64,000 bases of DNA from JAJFHI01 sp050633705 (GCA_050633705.1 JBOEGZ010000003.1:52923-116922), one strand, 5' to 3'; positions 43,738 through 53,607 are shown, counted from the first letter of the stretch. Numbers and translations: made by a program. Notes: a model not told the origin generated them from the letters alone.

Positions 43738-46700
43738 TCAGCGGATGACTTTGCTGCCACTGTTCGTCCAAAAGTCAATTGCGTGGCCGATGTCAAGTGC
43801 GATTCCTCCAACAGATTTCACCTGCGACAGAAAAATCTTGCCAACCAGCCCGCCTGATACTAGCACCAAATCTCCTGGCCTTACATAGCAGACGATTTCT
43901 TCGCAAACCGATTTGTACATGTAGGGAATTGGTCGATCATGGTTTACAAAGTTCTCATTATGGACGGATTTAAAGTGCCCTGGGATCTCGATAATCCTAA
44001 GAGACTGGAGATCCTGCAAAGCGGGAACCAAAGAACCTCTCTTGACGCTACTAATCAAATGGACAGTTTCAACACAAGATCCGAGTTTTGCAATATATTC
44101 GGCGTCTTTGTACAAGACATCGTTTACATTACAATCTGTTATTATCGCATCACTCGCAATCTGCTCCACTCCAATGGAGCAAACATCAAGCAGTCCTCGG
44201 CCCTGCAACGAATTAGAAATTGCAGAACTGGTAGGCGAATTGTCCCGCGCAAACCTATAAATACTAGGTAGACCAACAATATCCGCCTGTTGCACCGAGG
44301 ACTTAACTTCATGAAGTATTTCTCGACGCTTTTCCTGATCGAGTTCCTCTCCCCACCAATGACGTTCACAATTAGCCACATCTTGAGTATTGAAAAAGCC
44401 ATTACATTGAGAAAAGACATAGCCTTCCCTATCGCATAGGCGGACCATGGAAAATCCACGTTTATCCGAGATTGCTTTCTCTACAATCTCTCTAAAGGCT
44501 TCGCGTATGCCTGGAATTGTCCGTACATCCATAAGTGTCATTCGTGCACGCAGCCTGTCGTAGGTTGGTTGCACATATTCGCGATATTCCGCAGCGATCC
44601 CTCTCGGAGCAAGGTTTAAGAATTCCCGCTCTGCTTCCCCATGCGTACAGCAACTGTCCAAGGCTTGTAGTGACAGAATATTAAAGGATTTGAGACGAAA
44701 GTTCTCATAGGAACTCAAACCCGTAAAAAATATCTCTTTATAATAGTTTGCCTGGGAGTTGTCGCACTGACACTGCTCCAATAACTGCACAACACGAAAT
44801 TTATGGCGCAAGGTTAGACTTTGGAGTTCATTTAGGTTTGCTCGTTCCAAAAAATATTGACATGCCTTTAAATCGTTGCATGCAATGACAGTATCGATAA
44901 TCTCATTTTTGACGACATTCAACAACCTCCGCGAAGGTCCGATGGAGGCCATCTTCTCATGGATCAGATTAATCGCTTCTTTTAGTTCTGACGTAGGGAT
45001 CTCTCTGTCGACCCAATGTGCCGCCCTCATTCGAGCCCATACATAAACCAAAGAACCGTATTTTAGATTTTCTACATCGTAAAGAATGCTGTTTGTGAGT
45101 GGTAGTCGGTTGTCGAAACATCTCTTCAAAACGAAAACCAGTTGTTCTTCGGTAAACAGCTGAGACAATTGAGCTTGAGCTAACCAACTTGAAGGATCGT
45201 CGGCCTCAACAAGAGAGTTAAGCACGTGATCAATGTCGACGCCGTCAGGCACCACGACTTGACCTGCAGCTTGTTGTTCTACAGATTGTTGTTCTACAGA
45301 TTGCGATAAATTTCTCAGAATAAACAATGCGGTTCGATAGAATAGTCTCGGATGGATCTCAATACTACGTCTCGCAACTTTCTTAGCCAACTCCCGCCCG
45401 GTCACCCTCGAGTAAGTACGGTCCGGTAATGTTACCACTTGAACTTCATTGGGTCCGCTTTCTTTTTGAACAGAAACTGGTGAACTTTTGTCCAGCATTT
45501 TAGTGCGGTCACAAATTTTCGCTTGAATCCATGTCTTGAAACATTCGTCATCAAACGATGACTCTTTTTCCGCTGTAGGGTCCCATTTGGAAAACTCTGT
45601 CAACCACTTGCTGCTGACCTTATAATTGCCCCAAAAATTTTCAGAGAATTCCCCTTGATGAGCGATCGTTGCAAGACCAGCATTCACGAAACCATAGTAG
45701 TCATCCATGACCGGATCAAAACTGAAGTTTTGATACACTGGAATTCCGCGATGCAGAAGTTCAATGACGACGGAAGAGTTGGCGACAATTGCTACATGCT
45801 GCTCTTTTGGAATCGTTTTTAATTGTTCAACACCCAGCTCGAAGCATTTTTCCGCCTCAGCTGTAGGTGCTTGAGGATGAAGTTTTAAAGCAATTCTATT
45901 TACCCGCGGATTTTTCCTCAGTTCATCAATAATTGTCTTGAGTTCATCGAACAGGATCACATTGGTTGGATAAACTACGACGGACACTTCGTCAGACATG
46001 CTTCTTGTCAATTTTTCTTTAGAGAAGCTTGTCTTCGAGCGCGGAATTATAAAAACTTCTCCAACAAGCTCCGAAATTTCCTTATATATTTCCTTAGATC
46101 TAGAATTACGAAGAACGGTCGCTTCGAAATCTAGTGCTGGAAAGCTCGACGAAACTTCGGCGTGCTGCAAGTAAACTCGAGGAATTCCAAAACTTTTGGC
46201 CGCCATCGACATGGCCACATGGGAAGGGGAATGATCATTCGCTAGGACCAATAGTTTTGGCCGAACACCGTTAGCCGCCGAAAATGAGTGGACAAAATCA
46301 ATATAACTGGCGGTGAAGAGGTTTTGTTGGTGTACTATAGCAGCATCAATTCTTTTTCGCTGCGCATAGAATTGACATATCTCGAATTCCAACATTTGAA
46401 TTAGTTCAGGGTCATCCACTCCGGTTGTGCGAGGACAATTTACATAGTTATTGTTCAAAAGATCTAACTCAAGATCATTGCACAAATCGTTCAGAAATCG
46501 AAATTCTCTGAGATTGTTTTCGGTCCCACCAAAACATGCAACCCGTTCGTACTTGGGCAAGAAGGGCCTAAATTTGTGTTTTTTGAGCGCGACCCGTGCA
46601 AGATGGATTGCGTGGTTCTTACAATCCATCAAATTTGAATGTTCACCAAACAACCGATAGTGGTGTTTGTGCAGCCGACTCTTTAGGACTTTTGCATAGT

Positions 46701-46884
46701 TTTCATTACCATCTATAACCCGCACAAAACGTTTCAGGCCTTCGCGGTGGTATCTTGTAGAATTCACTTCACCAATCCCTCTTGTGCTGACACCACCAAA
46801 TGAACCCCGCCAACTTTTATCTAAAGCCTTTTGCAGGCCAATAGTCTTATGCACTCGACCTAAATACTTCTTAGTAATTTCCAT
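43738..46884 (-). CDS. Large two-domain glycosyltransferase, probable nonulosonic-acid transferase
   Basis: 1048 residues. The first ~470 look like a GT-B enzyme of the capsule/sialyltransferase kind: KLLVLANDHSPSHVAM, VYLQHAEVSSSFPALDFEAT, NRIALKLHPQAPTAEAEK and VANSSVVIELLHRGIPVYQN. A central ~300-residue helical region has no recognised family and starts near a QSVEQ duplication. The C-terminal ~230 residues resemble the GT-D fold: FSMVRLCDREG, GDLVLVSGGLVGKIFLSQVK and GGIALDIGHAIDFW. It overlaps the pseI 3' end by 25 bases, so it is the last gene of the pse operon and the best candidate to transfer the CMP-activated sugar. Base composition is A/T-rich (23 G/C in the 60 bases 45961–46020). 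Confidence 0.7.
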   Translation of the reverse strand: MEITKKYLGRVHKTIGLQKALDKSWRGSFGGVSTRGIGEVNSTRYHREGLKRFVRVIDGNENYAKVLKSRLHKHHYRLFGEHSNLMDCKNHAIHLARVALKKHKFRPFLPKYERVACFGGTENNLREFRFLNDLCNDLELDLLNNNYVNCPRTTGVDDPELIQMLEFEICQFYAQRKRIDAAIVHQQNLFTASYIDFVHSFSAANGVRPKLLVLANDHSPSHVAMSMAAKSFGIPRVYLQHAEVSSSFPALDFEATVLRNSRSKEIYKEISELVGEVFIIPRSKTSFSKEKLTRSMSDEVSVVVYPTNVILFDELKTIIDELRKNPRVNRIALKLHPQAPTAEAEKCFELGVEQLKTIPKEQHVAIVANSSVVIELLHRGIPVYQNFSFDPVMDDYYGFVNAGLATIAHQGEFSENFWGNYKVSSKWLTEFSKWDPTAEKESSFDDECFKTWIQAKICDRTKMLDKSSPVSVQKESGPNEVQVVTLPDRTYSRVTGRELAKKVARRSIEIHPRLFYRTALFILRNLSQSVEQQSVEQQAAGQVVVPDGVDIDHVLNSLVEADDPSSWLAQAQLSQLFTEEQLVFVLKRCFDNRLPLTNSILYDVENLKYGSLVYVWARMRAAHWVDREIPTSELKEAINLIHEKMASIGPSRRLLNVVKNEIIDTVIACNDLKACQYFLERANLNELQSLTLRHKFRVVQLLEQCQCDNSQANYYKEIFFTGLSSYENFRLKSFNILSLQALDSCCTHGEAEREFLNLAPRGIAAEYREYVQPTYDRLRARMTLMDVRTIPGIREAFREIVEKAISDKRGFSMVRLCDREGYVFSQCNGFFNTQDVANCERHWWGEELDQEKRREILHEVKSSVQQADIVGLPSIYRFARDNSPTSSAISNSLQGRGLLDVCSIGVEQIASDAIITDCNVNDVLYKDAEYIAKLGSCVETVHLISSVKRGSLVPALQDLQSLRIIEIPGHFKSVHNENFVNHDRPIPYMYKSVCEEIVCYVRPGDLVLVSGGLVGKIFLSQVKSVGGIALDIGHAIDFWTNSGSKVIR
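45271..45300. repeat. In-frame 15-base tandem duplication in the large glycosyltransferase gene
   Basis: TTGTTGTTCTACAGA occurs twice head to tail, giving the repeated peptide QSVEQ on the minus strand in a probable linker. This is a likely replication-slippage site; copy number may differ between strains. Confidence 0.8.
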
Positions 46885-47915
46885 GACAGTGGCGTACCGC
46901 GCTGGATTCGCCTTGTGACTTTCATGCCAAGAAATTCGCTTATATATTTCGCGGGCAACCCCGTGCCCGGTCGAATGGCCCGAACATTCGTCGCTGTCAG
47001 TTCCTCACCAGGTTCAATGTCTTCGACAACAAACAGCGACCTTCGGAAACGAAGAGATTTTGATTCTACGCCTGCTCTCGGATCGTATGTGCCAGAGCCC
47101 AAAGCCAACCTGGCTCGATCTGTTTCATTGACTAGTTCCAAGAATTCTTGTGGTTCTAAAGAGAAAGCACTATCCACTCCCTCATCTTTGCGAGAAAGAG
47201 TTATGTGTTTTTCAATTACGGTTGCTCCCAAAGCAACGCTCGCAACCGGAACACCTATTCCCAACGTGTGGTCTGACAATCCTACTTCGACACCAAACAA
47301 CTCGCGCAGAAGAGGAATCCTTAACAGATTCGAATCATTCGGTGATGCTGGGTAGCTGCTCGTACATTGTAAGAGTAACAGTTCTTTACAACCGGCACCT
47401 TGAGCTGTGCGAACAGCATCATCAATTTCTGCCATAGTTGCCATGCCTGTTGAAATAATTAGTGGCTTTCTGGTCGCGGCGACATATTTGATAAGTGGCA
47501 AATCAGTGTTCTCGAAAGATGCAATCTTGTAACAAGGTACATCAAGGCTCTCGAGAAAATCCACGGAGGTCTTATCAAATGCAGAACTGAAGCAGATAAT
47601 CCCCTTTGAGCGCGCACGATCAAATATAGGTTTGTGCCACTCCCAGGGTGTGTGTGCCTCCTTATATAAATTGTGAAGCGTTTTTCCTGACCATAAACTA
47701 TCGGGGTCATCAATCAGGAACGGTCCGTCATCAAAGTCAATTGTCATAGTGTCTGCAGTATAAGTTTGTATCTTTACTGCATGTGCACCACTTGCGGCAG
47801 CTGCATCAACAATCTCGAGTGCTCGATCCAATGATTGGTTATGGTTGCCAGAAATTTCCGCAATGACAAACGGGGATTGGTTACGACCAATCAAACGCCC
47901 TGCGATATCGACCAT
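46860..47915 (-). CDS. pseI: Pseudaminic acid synthase
   Basis: 351 residues. The NeuB-type TIM barrel opens with FVIAEISGNHNQSLDRALEI and AVKIQTYTADTMTIDF, wording characteristic of PseI rather than sialic-acid NeuB; later comes GLSDHTLGIGVPVASVALGA with EKHITL. The last ~60 residues form the SAF antifreeze-like domain (RSLFVVEDIEPGEELTATNV). It condenses 2,4-diacetamido-2,4,6-trideoxy-L-altrose with phosphoenolpyruvate to pseudaminic acid. It starts 21 bases after the pseG/pseH fusion and overlaps the large glycosyltransferase gene. Confidence 0.93.
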   Translation of the reverse strand: MVDIAGRLIGRNQSPFVIAEISGNHNQSLDRALEIVDAAAASGAHAVKIQTYTADTMTIDFDDGPFLIDDPDSLWSGKTLHNLYKEAHTPWEWHKPIFDRARSKGIICFSSAFDKTSVDFLESLDVPCYKIASFENTDLPLIKYVAATRKPLIISTGMATMAEIDDAVRTAQGAGCKELLLLQCTSSYPASPNDSNLLRIPLLRELFGVEVGLSDHTLGIGVPVASVALGATVIEKHITLSRKDEGVDSAFSLEPQEFLELVNETDRARLALGSGTYDPRAGVESKSLRFRRSLFVVEDIEPGEELTATNVRAIRPGTGLPAKYISEFLGMKVTRRIQRGTPLSWKLLRSI

Positions 47916-47936
47916 CGTGACGACCTCTTTGAGAAT

Positions 47937-49469
47937 TTAAGATTGACTGTCAGGCACTTTCCGCTCAACCAACCTGATGTATCGCCGAATGCCAGACTCA
48001 GTTTGAGACTCACACAAAAACTTTATGCGTTCCAGTGACCGGATTGAAGCAGGATTACTTTCTTTAACCTCTGCCATGATTTGAAAATCACCCTTTTGTG
48101 CAATCTGAGCGATACCAAGTTCCAATAGATGCTGCCCCCAGCCTCTCCCCCGTACGATTCTATCGAGGCCGTAGCTGAGCTTAAGCTGTCCATGACCAAC
48201 TGTGTCAAATCGCACCTGACCAACAGGCAGATCGCCGATTTCGAGAATAAACAGAAACCGTTTGTGGTCCATTAGGACGGAAGAATACCAAGCGACGTGA
48301 TCCGCCCAGTTTACTGATTCGGATCTCAGTGACTGACTTCGTGTTTCGGGATCATTGCTCCAACCGAAAACCACAGAAATATCGGTTTCTTTCGCTGGGC
48401 GTATTCTCAATTGAGACGAGTGACTGGGACAGACAATCTCCGCCAATCGAAGAGCGCCATATCCATCGACGGTAGAGCGGCCCCTCTCGGCAAGTTCGGC
48501 TCTCAACACCCGATCATTGACAACATCAGAAATAAGTTTAGCGAGTTGATCAACAAATATCTTTTCGCCAAGACCAGCGTAAACCAACAAATTTTGCTGT
48601 GAAAGTTGCTCTGCGATCTCGGTCTGATTGTCCGCAATACTGACGACAATACTCGGCAACCCGCAACACATTCTCTCCCAAGTCGTAGCACCACCGGCTC
48701 CTATGGCGATATCGGCGGAAGACATCACATGAGCTAAGTGTGGAAGATCACTAAATACCTTAGTTCGTTCACGTTCATTTGCCAAATTCATTATTTCGTC
48801 AAAGTGAGGATTATCAACGCCTACTACCACATCAACATAAATATCAGCCAACTCTCCCAAACTTAGAGCTCTTAAAGATGTCGTGGTCAAATTCAAAGAA
48901 TCGACGCCACCAAAAAACACCAACACTCTCTCAACCGAAGTGACGGACCGCTTAGTTACGCTGCGATATCTCGTCCGCAGTGGCGCATATCTCGGACCTA
49001 TGAAAATACGACAGTCTTGTGGCACCAATTTCATGTACGAAGCAGAAGCCGCACGATCATAAATTACACTGGGATTTACCAGTACATCGCAATCATGCGA
49101 ACGATTAAACAGATCATCTACGACTAATATGTTTTTTACAAACGGACGCAATTTCTGCTCGAATTGTTTATCTAACCCATAATGATCGACGATGAGCCAA
49201 TCAGGCTTTATATCCGAAACAATCTTAATTGTATTTTGCACATCTTTGACTTGATCATGAGGTGCGCCAGCATCGATTGCCTTTACGTTGTTCGATTCGA
49301 CCGTGAATCCAGCCTCAGCAAAAAGATGCATTGCTGTGCCAGTCGGCTTTGCGCAGATAAGAGTTAGTTCTACTCCTCGGGCCTTCAAGTCTTCCGCAAG
49401 AGTCCGGCAGCGTACGATGTGGCCGGTGCCGATTGTTGGCGAGGCGTCAGCACGAATTGCGACATGCAC
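47937..49469 (-). CDS. Fusion PseG–PseH: UDP-sugar hydrolase and N-acetyltransferase of pseudaminic acid synthesis
   Basis: 510 residues from the GTG at 49469, preceded by GGAGAGAG; the longer frame from 49499 contains that site. Residues ~1–340 are PseG: IRADASPTIGTGHIVRCRTL at the N-terminus, DHYGLDKQFE, and IAIGAGGATTWERMCCGLPS near the end, features of the GT-B-like hydrolase that releases UDP. Residues ~355–500 are a GNAT acetyltransferase of the PseH kind: IRPAKETDISVVFGWSNDPE, NWADHVAWYSSVL and GRGWGQHLLELGI. PseH acetylates position 4 before PseG acts, so the two consecutive steps sit on one chain. In Campylobacter they are separate genes. Confidence 0.9.
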   Translation of the reverse strand: MHVAIRADASPTIGTGHIVRCRTLAEDLKARGVELTLICAKPTGTAMHLFAEAGFTVESNNVKAIDAGAPHDQVKDVQNTIKIVSDIKPDWLIVDHYGLDKQFEQKLRPFVKNILVVDDLFNRSHDCDVLVNPSVIYDRAASASYMKLVPQDCRIFIGPRYAPLRTRYRSVTKRSVTSVERVLVFFGGVDSLNLTTTSLRALSLGELADIYVDVVVGVDNPHFDEIMNLANERERTKVFSDLPHLAHVMSSADIAIGAGGATTWERMCCGLPSIVVSIADNQTEIAEQLSQQNLLVYAGLGEKIFVDQLAKLISDVVNDRVLRAELAERGRSTVDGYGALRLAEIVCPSHSSQLRIRPAKETDISVVFGWSNDPETRSQSLRSESVNWADHVAWYSSVLMDHKRFLFILEIGDLPVGQVRFDTVGHGQLKLSYGLDRIVRGRGWGQHLLELGIAQIAQKGDFQIMAEVKESNPASIRSLERIKFLCESQTESGIRRYIRLVERKVPDSQS

Positions 49470-49584
49470 GAATCTCTCTCCACATTTTTGCCAACGCACA
49501 AAAGAAACGCGTCAATGGCCAAAATCAACAAAAGCAATATCAACGGACTTACTCGCAGATATTTTCACTGCAGCTTGGACAACA

Positions 49585-50802
49585 TCACTGCAGAATTTCA
49601 CGGCGAATGCACGAGACAACATAATCCTGATCACCCTCTGTAAGCCTAGGGTGGAGCGGAAGGCTTATCGCCTCAGTGTAATAGCTTTCGGCTTCTGGGA
49701 AATTCTGTAGATCAAAACCAAGATCAATATAATAAGGTTGTCGGTAAATAGGAATGTAATGCAAGTTTACCAAAACCCCGGCCGCGCGTAATCGCTCGAA
49801 AATTTCACGATGGCTCGACGAAATCTCCTTTGTGTTCAATCTCACAATGTACAAATGAAATGCAGAGTAGTCTCGCGGATCACGCGCAGGAAGCTCCATT
49901 GGCAGATCCGCGAGTAGCGTGTCATATCGAGCAGCCAGCTCATGCCGACGGGCTATGTATTGATCAACCCTTTTGATCTGACTGAGGCCTAGTGCGCCTT
50001 GTAGCTCTGTCATGCGATAGTTAAAGCCAAGATCAAGCTGCTCATAGTACCACGGCCCATCACTTTCTCGCGTAAATATAGAAGGCTCGCGGGTTATACC
50101 GTGGGAATTCAGTAAGGCAATGCGTTGGGCAATTTCGGGATCATTTGTAGCAGCTATACCTCCTTCGGCGGAAGTCACAATCTTTACAGGATGAAAACTA
50201 AACACAGTCACATCAGAAAATTGGCAGCTACCGATGGGAACACCCCTATAGCTTCCAGCTAGGGCATGAGACGCATCTTCAATTACATAGAAACCATATT
50301 TTTTCGATAGTTTCCGTATCTCAGCCATGTCGGCTGGATGGCCGGCCAAATGAACAGGAATGACGACTTTCGGTAATTTTCCCTCTTGTTCAGCTTGTTG
50401 AAGTTTGTTTGTAAGTTTCTCAACGCTGAGGTTCCGGTATTTACGGTCAATATCTACGAAATCCACATCAGCGCCGCAGTAACGGGCACAATTTGCGCTC
50501 GCAACAAAAGTAATCGGGCTTGTCCACACCCAATCTCCGGGACCAACACCGAGTGCTCGGCAAGCCAAATGCAAAGAGGACGTCCCACTATTTGAGGCTA
50601 CTGCGTATTTCGCGCCGACTTTGCAAGCGACCGCCTTTTCAAACTTTGGCACAACAGGTCCTTGCGTCAGAAATTCAGAGCGCATCACATCGACAACGGC
50701 TTGTATGTCAGCCTCAGTTATGTCCTGCCGACCGTAAGGAATAATACGTCGATTGGGATCAGATCTTGCCAATTGAACTCCGATTTTTCTCAATCCACGC
50801 AT
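49585..50802 (-). CDS. pseC: UDP-4-amino-4,6-dideoxy-N-acetyl-beta-L-altrosamine transaminase
   Basis: 405 residues, DegT/DnrJ/EryC1 aminotransferase fold. IIPYGRQDITEADIQAVVDV near the start is typical of PseC; ASNSGTSSLHLACRALG, EDASHALAGSYRG and the PLP lysine in FSFHPVKIVTSAEGG follow. It transfers an amino group from glutamate to the 4-keto sugar made by PseB. The frame overlaps pseB by 44 bases. A TTG at 50772 with GGAG five bases upstream is an equally likely start and would shorten the overlap to 14 bases. Confidence 0.92.
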   Translation of the reverse strand: MRGLRKIGVQLARSDPNRRIIPYGRQDITEADIQAVVDVMRSEFLTQGPVVPKFEKAVACKVGAKYAVASNSGTSSLHLACRALGVGPGDWVWTSPITFVASANCARYCGADVDFVDIDRKYRNLSVEKLTNKLQQAEQEGKLPKVVIPVHLAGHPADMAEIRKLSKKYGFYVIEDASHALAGSYRGVPIGSCQFSDVTVFSFHPVKIVTSAEGGIAATNDPEIAQRIALLNSHGITREPSIFTRESDGPWYYEQLDLGFNYRMTELQGALGLSQIKRVDQYIARRHELAARYDTLLADLPMELPARDPRDYSAFHLYIVRLNTKEISSSHREIFERLRAAGVLVNLHYIPIYRQPYYIDLGFDLQNFPEAESYYTEAISLPLHPRLTEGDQDYVVSCIRREILQ

Positions 50803-51757
50803 ACAACGTCTCTTTACTCATCCACTGATCATTTGTGTTCGAGCGATATGCGAAACCTTTAGGCACCTTTTTCCCGTCTTTTATTCGTTTTTTGTCGTCG
50901 CTCCAATCATTGATAGCTGGCAGTATTTTAAAATAGTCATCATATTCGTATGTAAAGTAGGCGTCCTCTTCACCTAACATCTGTTCATGAAGTTTTTCAC
51001 CTGGTCGAATGCCTATCAATTTGTGGCGTGCGCCTGGTGCTGTAGCCTCGGCGATATCTAAAATGTTTATTGAGGGAATCTTCTTCACATAAATTTCGCC
51101 ACCGATCATGTCGTCAAAAGCATGCCAGACAAGATTTACGCCCTCCTCCAAAGTGATCATGAACCGCGTCATGCCAACGTCGGTTATTGGAAGTTCACCA
51201 CTTTTGGCAATGCTAAGGAAATACGGTATGACTGAACCTCGAGATCCCATGACATTGCCATAACGGACGACCGAAAATGATGTGTTTTGTGACCCAGTGT
51301 AGGAATTTCCAGCAACAAATAACTTATCGGATGCAAGCTTTGAAGCGCCATAAAGATTAAGTGGACTACTTGCTTTATCAGTCGAAAGCGCAACCACCCG
51401 TTTCACACCACAATTGATACAGGCGTCAATCAAATTCATCGCACCGATAACATTAGTTTTTATGCACTCGAATGGATTATACTCCGCAATTGGCACAATC
51501 TTTGTAGCAGCGGCATGAACCACATAATCAATACCATCCATGGCGCGTTCCAGGCGATCCTTGTCGCGAACATCTCCTAAGAAAAAACGCACACGAGGAT
51601 CATCGCCAAAAAGCTTTGCCATTTCCCACTGCTTCATTTCATCCCTTGATAGGACGACAAGTCTGCGAGGATTGTAGCGCTCCAGAGTCATCGGCACGAA
51701 GGCATGCCCGAACGACCCGGTCCCGCCGGTGATAAGTATTGAAGCATTCTGTAGCAA
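50759..51757 (-). CDS. pseB: UDP-N-acetylglucosamine 4,6-dehydratase (inverting)
   Basis: 332 residues, extended SDR with NAD(P) motif ITGGTGSFGHAFV and VLSRDEMKQWEMA. The active site is ALSTDKASSPLNLYGASKLA (Asp, Lys, Tyr, Lys in the expected places). It converts UDP-GlcNAc to UDP-2-acetamido-2,6-dideoxy-beta-L-arabino-hexos-4-ulose, the entry step of pseudaminic acid synthesis. It is the first gene of the minus-strand operon pseB–pseC–pseG/H–pseI–glycosyltransferase; the promoter should lie in 51758–52092. Confidence 0.94.
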   Translation of the reverse strand: MLQNASILITGGTGSFGHAFVPMTLERYNPRRLVVLSRDEMKQWEMAKLFGDDPRVRFFLGDVRDKDRLERAMDGIDYVVHAAATKIVPIAEYNPFECIKTNVIGAMNLIDACINCGVKRVVALSTDKASSPLNLYGASKLASDKLFVAGNSYTGSQNTSFSVVRYGNVMGSRGSVIPYFLSIAKSGELPITDVGMTRFMITLEEGVNLVWHAFDDMIGGEIYVKKIPSINILDIAEATAPGARHKLIGIRPGEKLHEQMLGEEDAYFTYEYDDYFKILPAINDWSDDKKRIKDGKKVPKGFAYRSNTNDQWMSKETLYAWIEKNRSSIGKI

Positions 51758-52092
51758 CTAGCACCTCCGATTTCTGGATGGTAATATCGGCTGATTACAG
51801 TCGGCTAGCATGGGTGTCAACCAAGGCGGCTGTTCCCGAAGAACACAATGTGTTAGTGCCGTTGCTCCACCAATACTAAACATTTAATGCGGACACACGC
51901 TTCGATTGTTGTTTCTCCATTCACACCAAATTCAGCCTTGCTTCCTACATCTCGCCTATCCTACGCTTACTCTACCAGACAAAATGCTGATCAAAATTTG
52001 CATCCAAATATGTGGCTAAAGCAGCTGACCTAGCTAGGGCTACTTTTGCTGATTGCAACATCTGACCCAACCCGGAGAGGGAGAAAATACTG
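51758..52092. other. 335-base divergent intergenic region pseB / sugar O-methyltransferase
   Basis: No gene is present. It must contain the promoters of the pse operon (left) and of the methyltransferase (right). No clear sigma-70 or sigma-54 element was recognised. GGGAG before the ATG at 52093 is the ribosome site of the right-hand gene. Confidence 0.4.
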
Positions 52093-53607
52093 ATGGTAGA
52101 GTCCAATGTAACAACTCTCGATCAATACGCGATCTACCAGAAAATCATGGCGGCGATTGATACCTCTCTAACCACTCATGCATCGAACGAGTTTTCCGGA
52201 ACATCAAAAATGTGGCGGGAGATTTTTTCCCGACGAAATTCGGATTCGGGCTTCGATAGTATTTTTCGTCTACTTGACCAAAATAACGACGTGACGCTTG
52301 GTGTAGCCAACTTGGGTGATCCGAAGTTTCAAACGGATTATGTCAGGCTGTATGAAACAATTCATACCCAAAAGGATATTTGTAGAATTACACCAAGCGA
52401 TACGGGATGTCCGTCTCTAATTCAAGTTCACGGCCGCCCCGCAAACTTAGCAATTATGCAAAACGAAACGCGGATAAAGCAATTATTCGACTATGATGAA
52501 TTCCCTAAGCGCCCCATTCGCGTTCTCGAAATCGGTGCTGGGTATGGTGGCATGGCCAACCTTTTAATAAAGCGTGGTGCCGTAATTTCGTATACTATTG
52601 TGGACCTTCCTGACAATTTGGCGCTGTCTGCTTATTACTTGACGATGGAAAATCCGGACTTCACTGCTCACTACTGTGCTCAAGAAGAGTTCACCAACGA
52701 CGGAAACTTGAATTTTTTCACTCCAGGCGAAATCTCAAAAATTGGAATTGATACATACGACCTAGTAATCAATTGCGACTCTCTCGGTGAGATGCCTGCT
52801 GACGTATGCCGCAATTATGTAGATCGAATTTATCATGCCCTTCTGCCAGGCGGCCTTTTTTATTCAAAAAATGGGGTCCAGCGGAATGAAGGCACTGTCG
52901 AAAATCTTTCTCAATTCAAATTCGACCAGTTTGAACTGCTGTCAGTTCAACCTTCACCTTTGTCCACCGGCCTCTTTGACGATCATTCCACGGTTTTGCT
53001 GCTTAAAAAGAACGTTGCTAAACACACAGTAGATTGGAATCAATTGGATATCCTGAGCTGGCTGTTGAAATTTGGCTTAGGACCTGAACTTGACCGACTT
53101 TGCAAAGACCTAGGGGCGGGAACACTCGGAGCAGATCAAATCCTTTTCCTTAAGCAAATGAAATCTCTTTTTGATAACTCCCAAACATCACTAATTGAAA
53201 ACAAGTTCGAATATGATGACAAAGATTTGGTCGCTGCCGCAATGTACATGGTTGGAATGCACCAATTTGTTTTTCATGATCATGAAGAAGCAACATCTGC
53301 ACTGGAGAAGTATATTGAGATTGGGAAATCTCCTGTAGCAGTGGGACAAGCCCTAATATTCTTGTCCGGCAATAGGCATGATGTACTAAAAACCAACAAC
53401 TTCAAACATGAATTGACCCGTTTTTTCATTCGCACCAATCGATTGCCGATCTCAACCGAAAAAGAGGCAAAGGACCGTTTTTTCAACGCCGCAGTAAAGC
53501 GTGTTCGAAATCGCTTCCTGGGCTTACTCCCTGGCCAAAAAACGGTGATAAAGGAACCAATTTTAATAACCGCATTCAGGCGTATCAGGACACGTTTTTT
53601 GGGCTGA
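52093..53607 (+). CDS. Putative sugar O-methyltransferase with extra C-terminal domain
   Basis: 504 residues. The central part (~125–325) matches the 'putative sugar O-methyltransferase' family: SAM loop VLEIGAGYGGMANLLI, YTIVDLPDNLALSAYYL, LVINCDSLGEMPADVCRNYV and HSTVLLLKK. The N-terminal ~120 residues are typical of this family. The last ~175 residues are helical, unrecognised and end in two similar basic motifs, KRVRNRFLG and RRIRTRFLG, which may contact lipid or nucleic acid or be a remnant duplication. GGGAG lies ten bases before the ATG. It is divergent from pseB and stands alone; it could methylate a sugar of either adjacent glycan locus. Confidence 0.78.
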   Translation: MVESNVTTLDQYAIYQKIMAAIDTSLTTHASNEFSGTSKMWREIFSRRNSDSGFDSIFRLLDQNNDVTLGVANLGDPKFQTDYVRLYETIHTQKDICRITPSDTGCPSLIQVHGRPANLAIMQNETRIKQLFDYDEFPKRPIRVLEIGAGYGGMANLLIKRGAVISYTIVDLPDNLALSAYYLTMENPDFTAHYCAQEEFTNDGNLNFFTPGEISKIGIDTYDLVINCDSLGEMPADVCRNYVDRIYHALLPGGLFYSKNGVQRNEGTVENLSQFKFDQFELLSVQPSPLSTGLFDDHSTVLLLKKNVAKHTVDWNQLDILSWLLKFGLGPELDRLCKDLGAGTLGADQILFLKQMKSLFDNSQTSLIENKFEYDDKDLVAAAMYMVGMHQFVFHDHEEATSALEKYIEIGKSPVAVGQALIFLSGNRHDVLKTNNFKHELTRFFIRTNRLPISTEKEAKDRFFNAAVKRVRNRFLGLLPGQKTVIKEPILITAFRRIRTRFLG

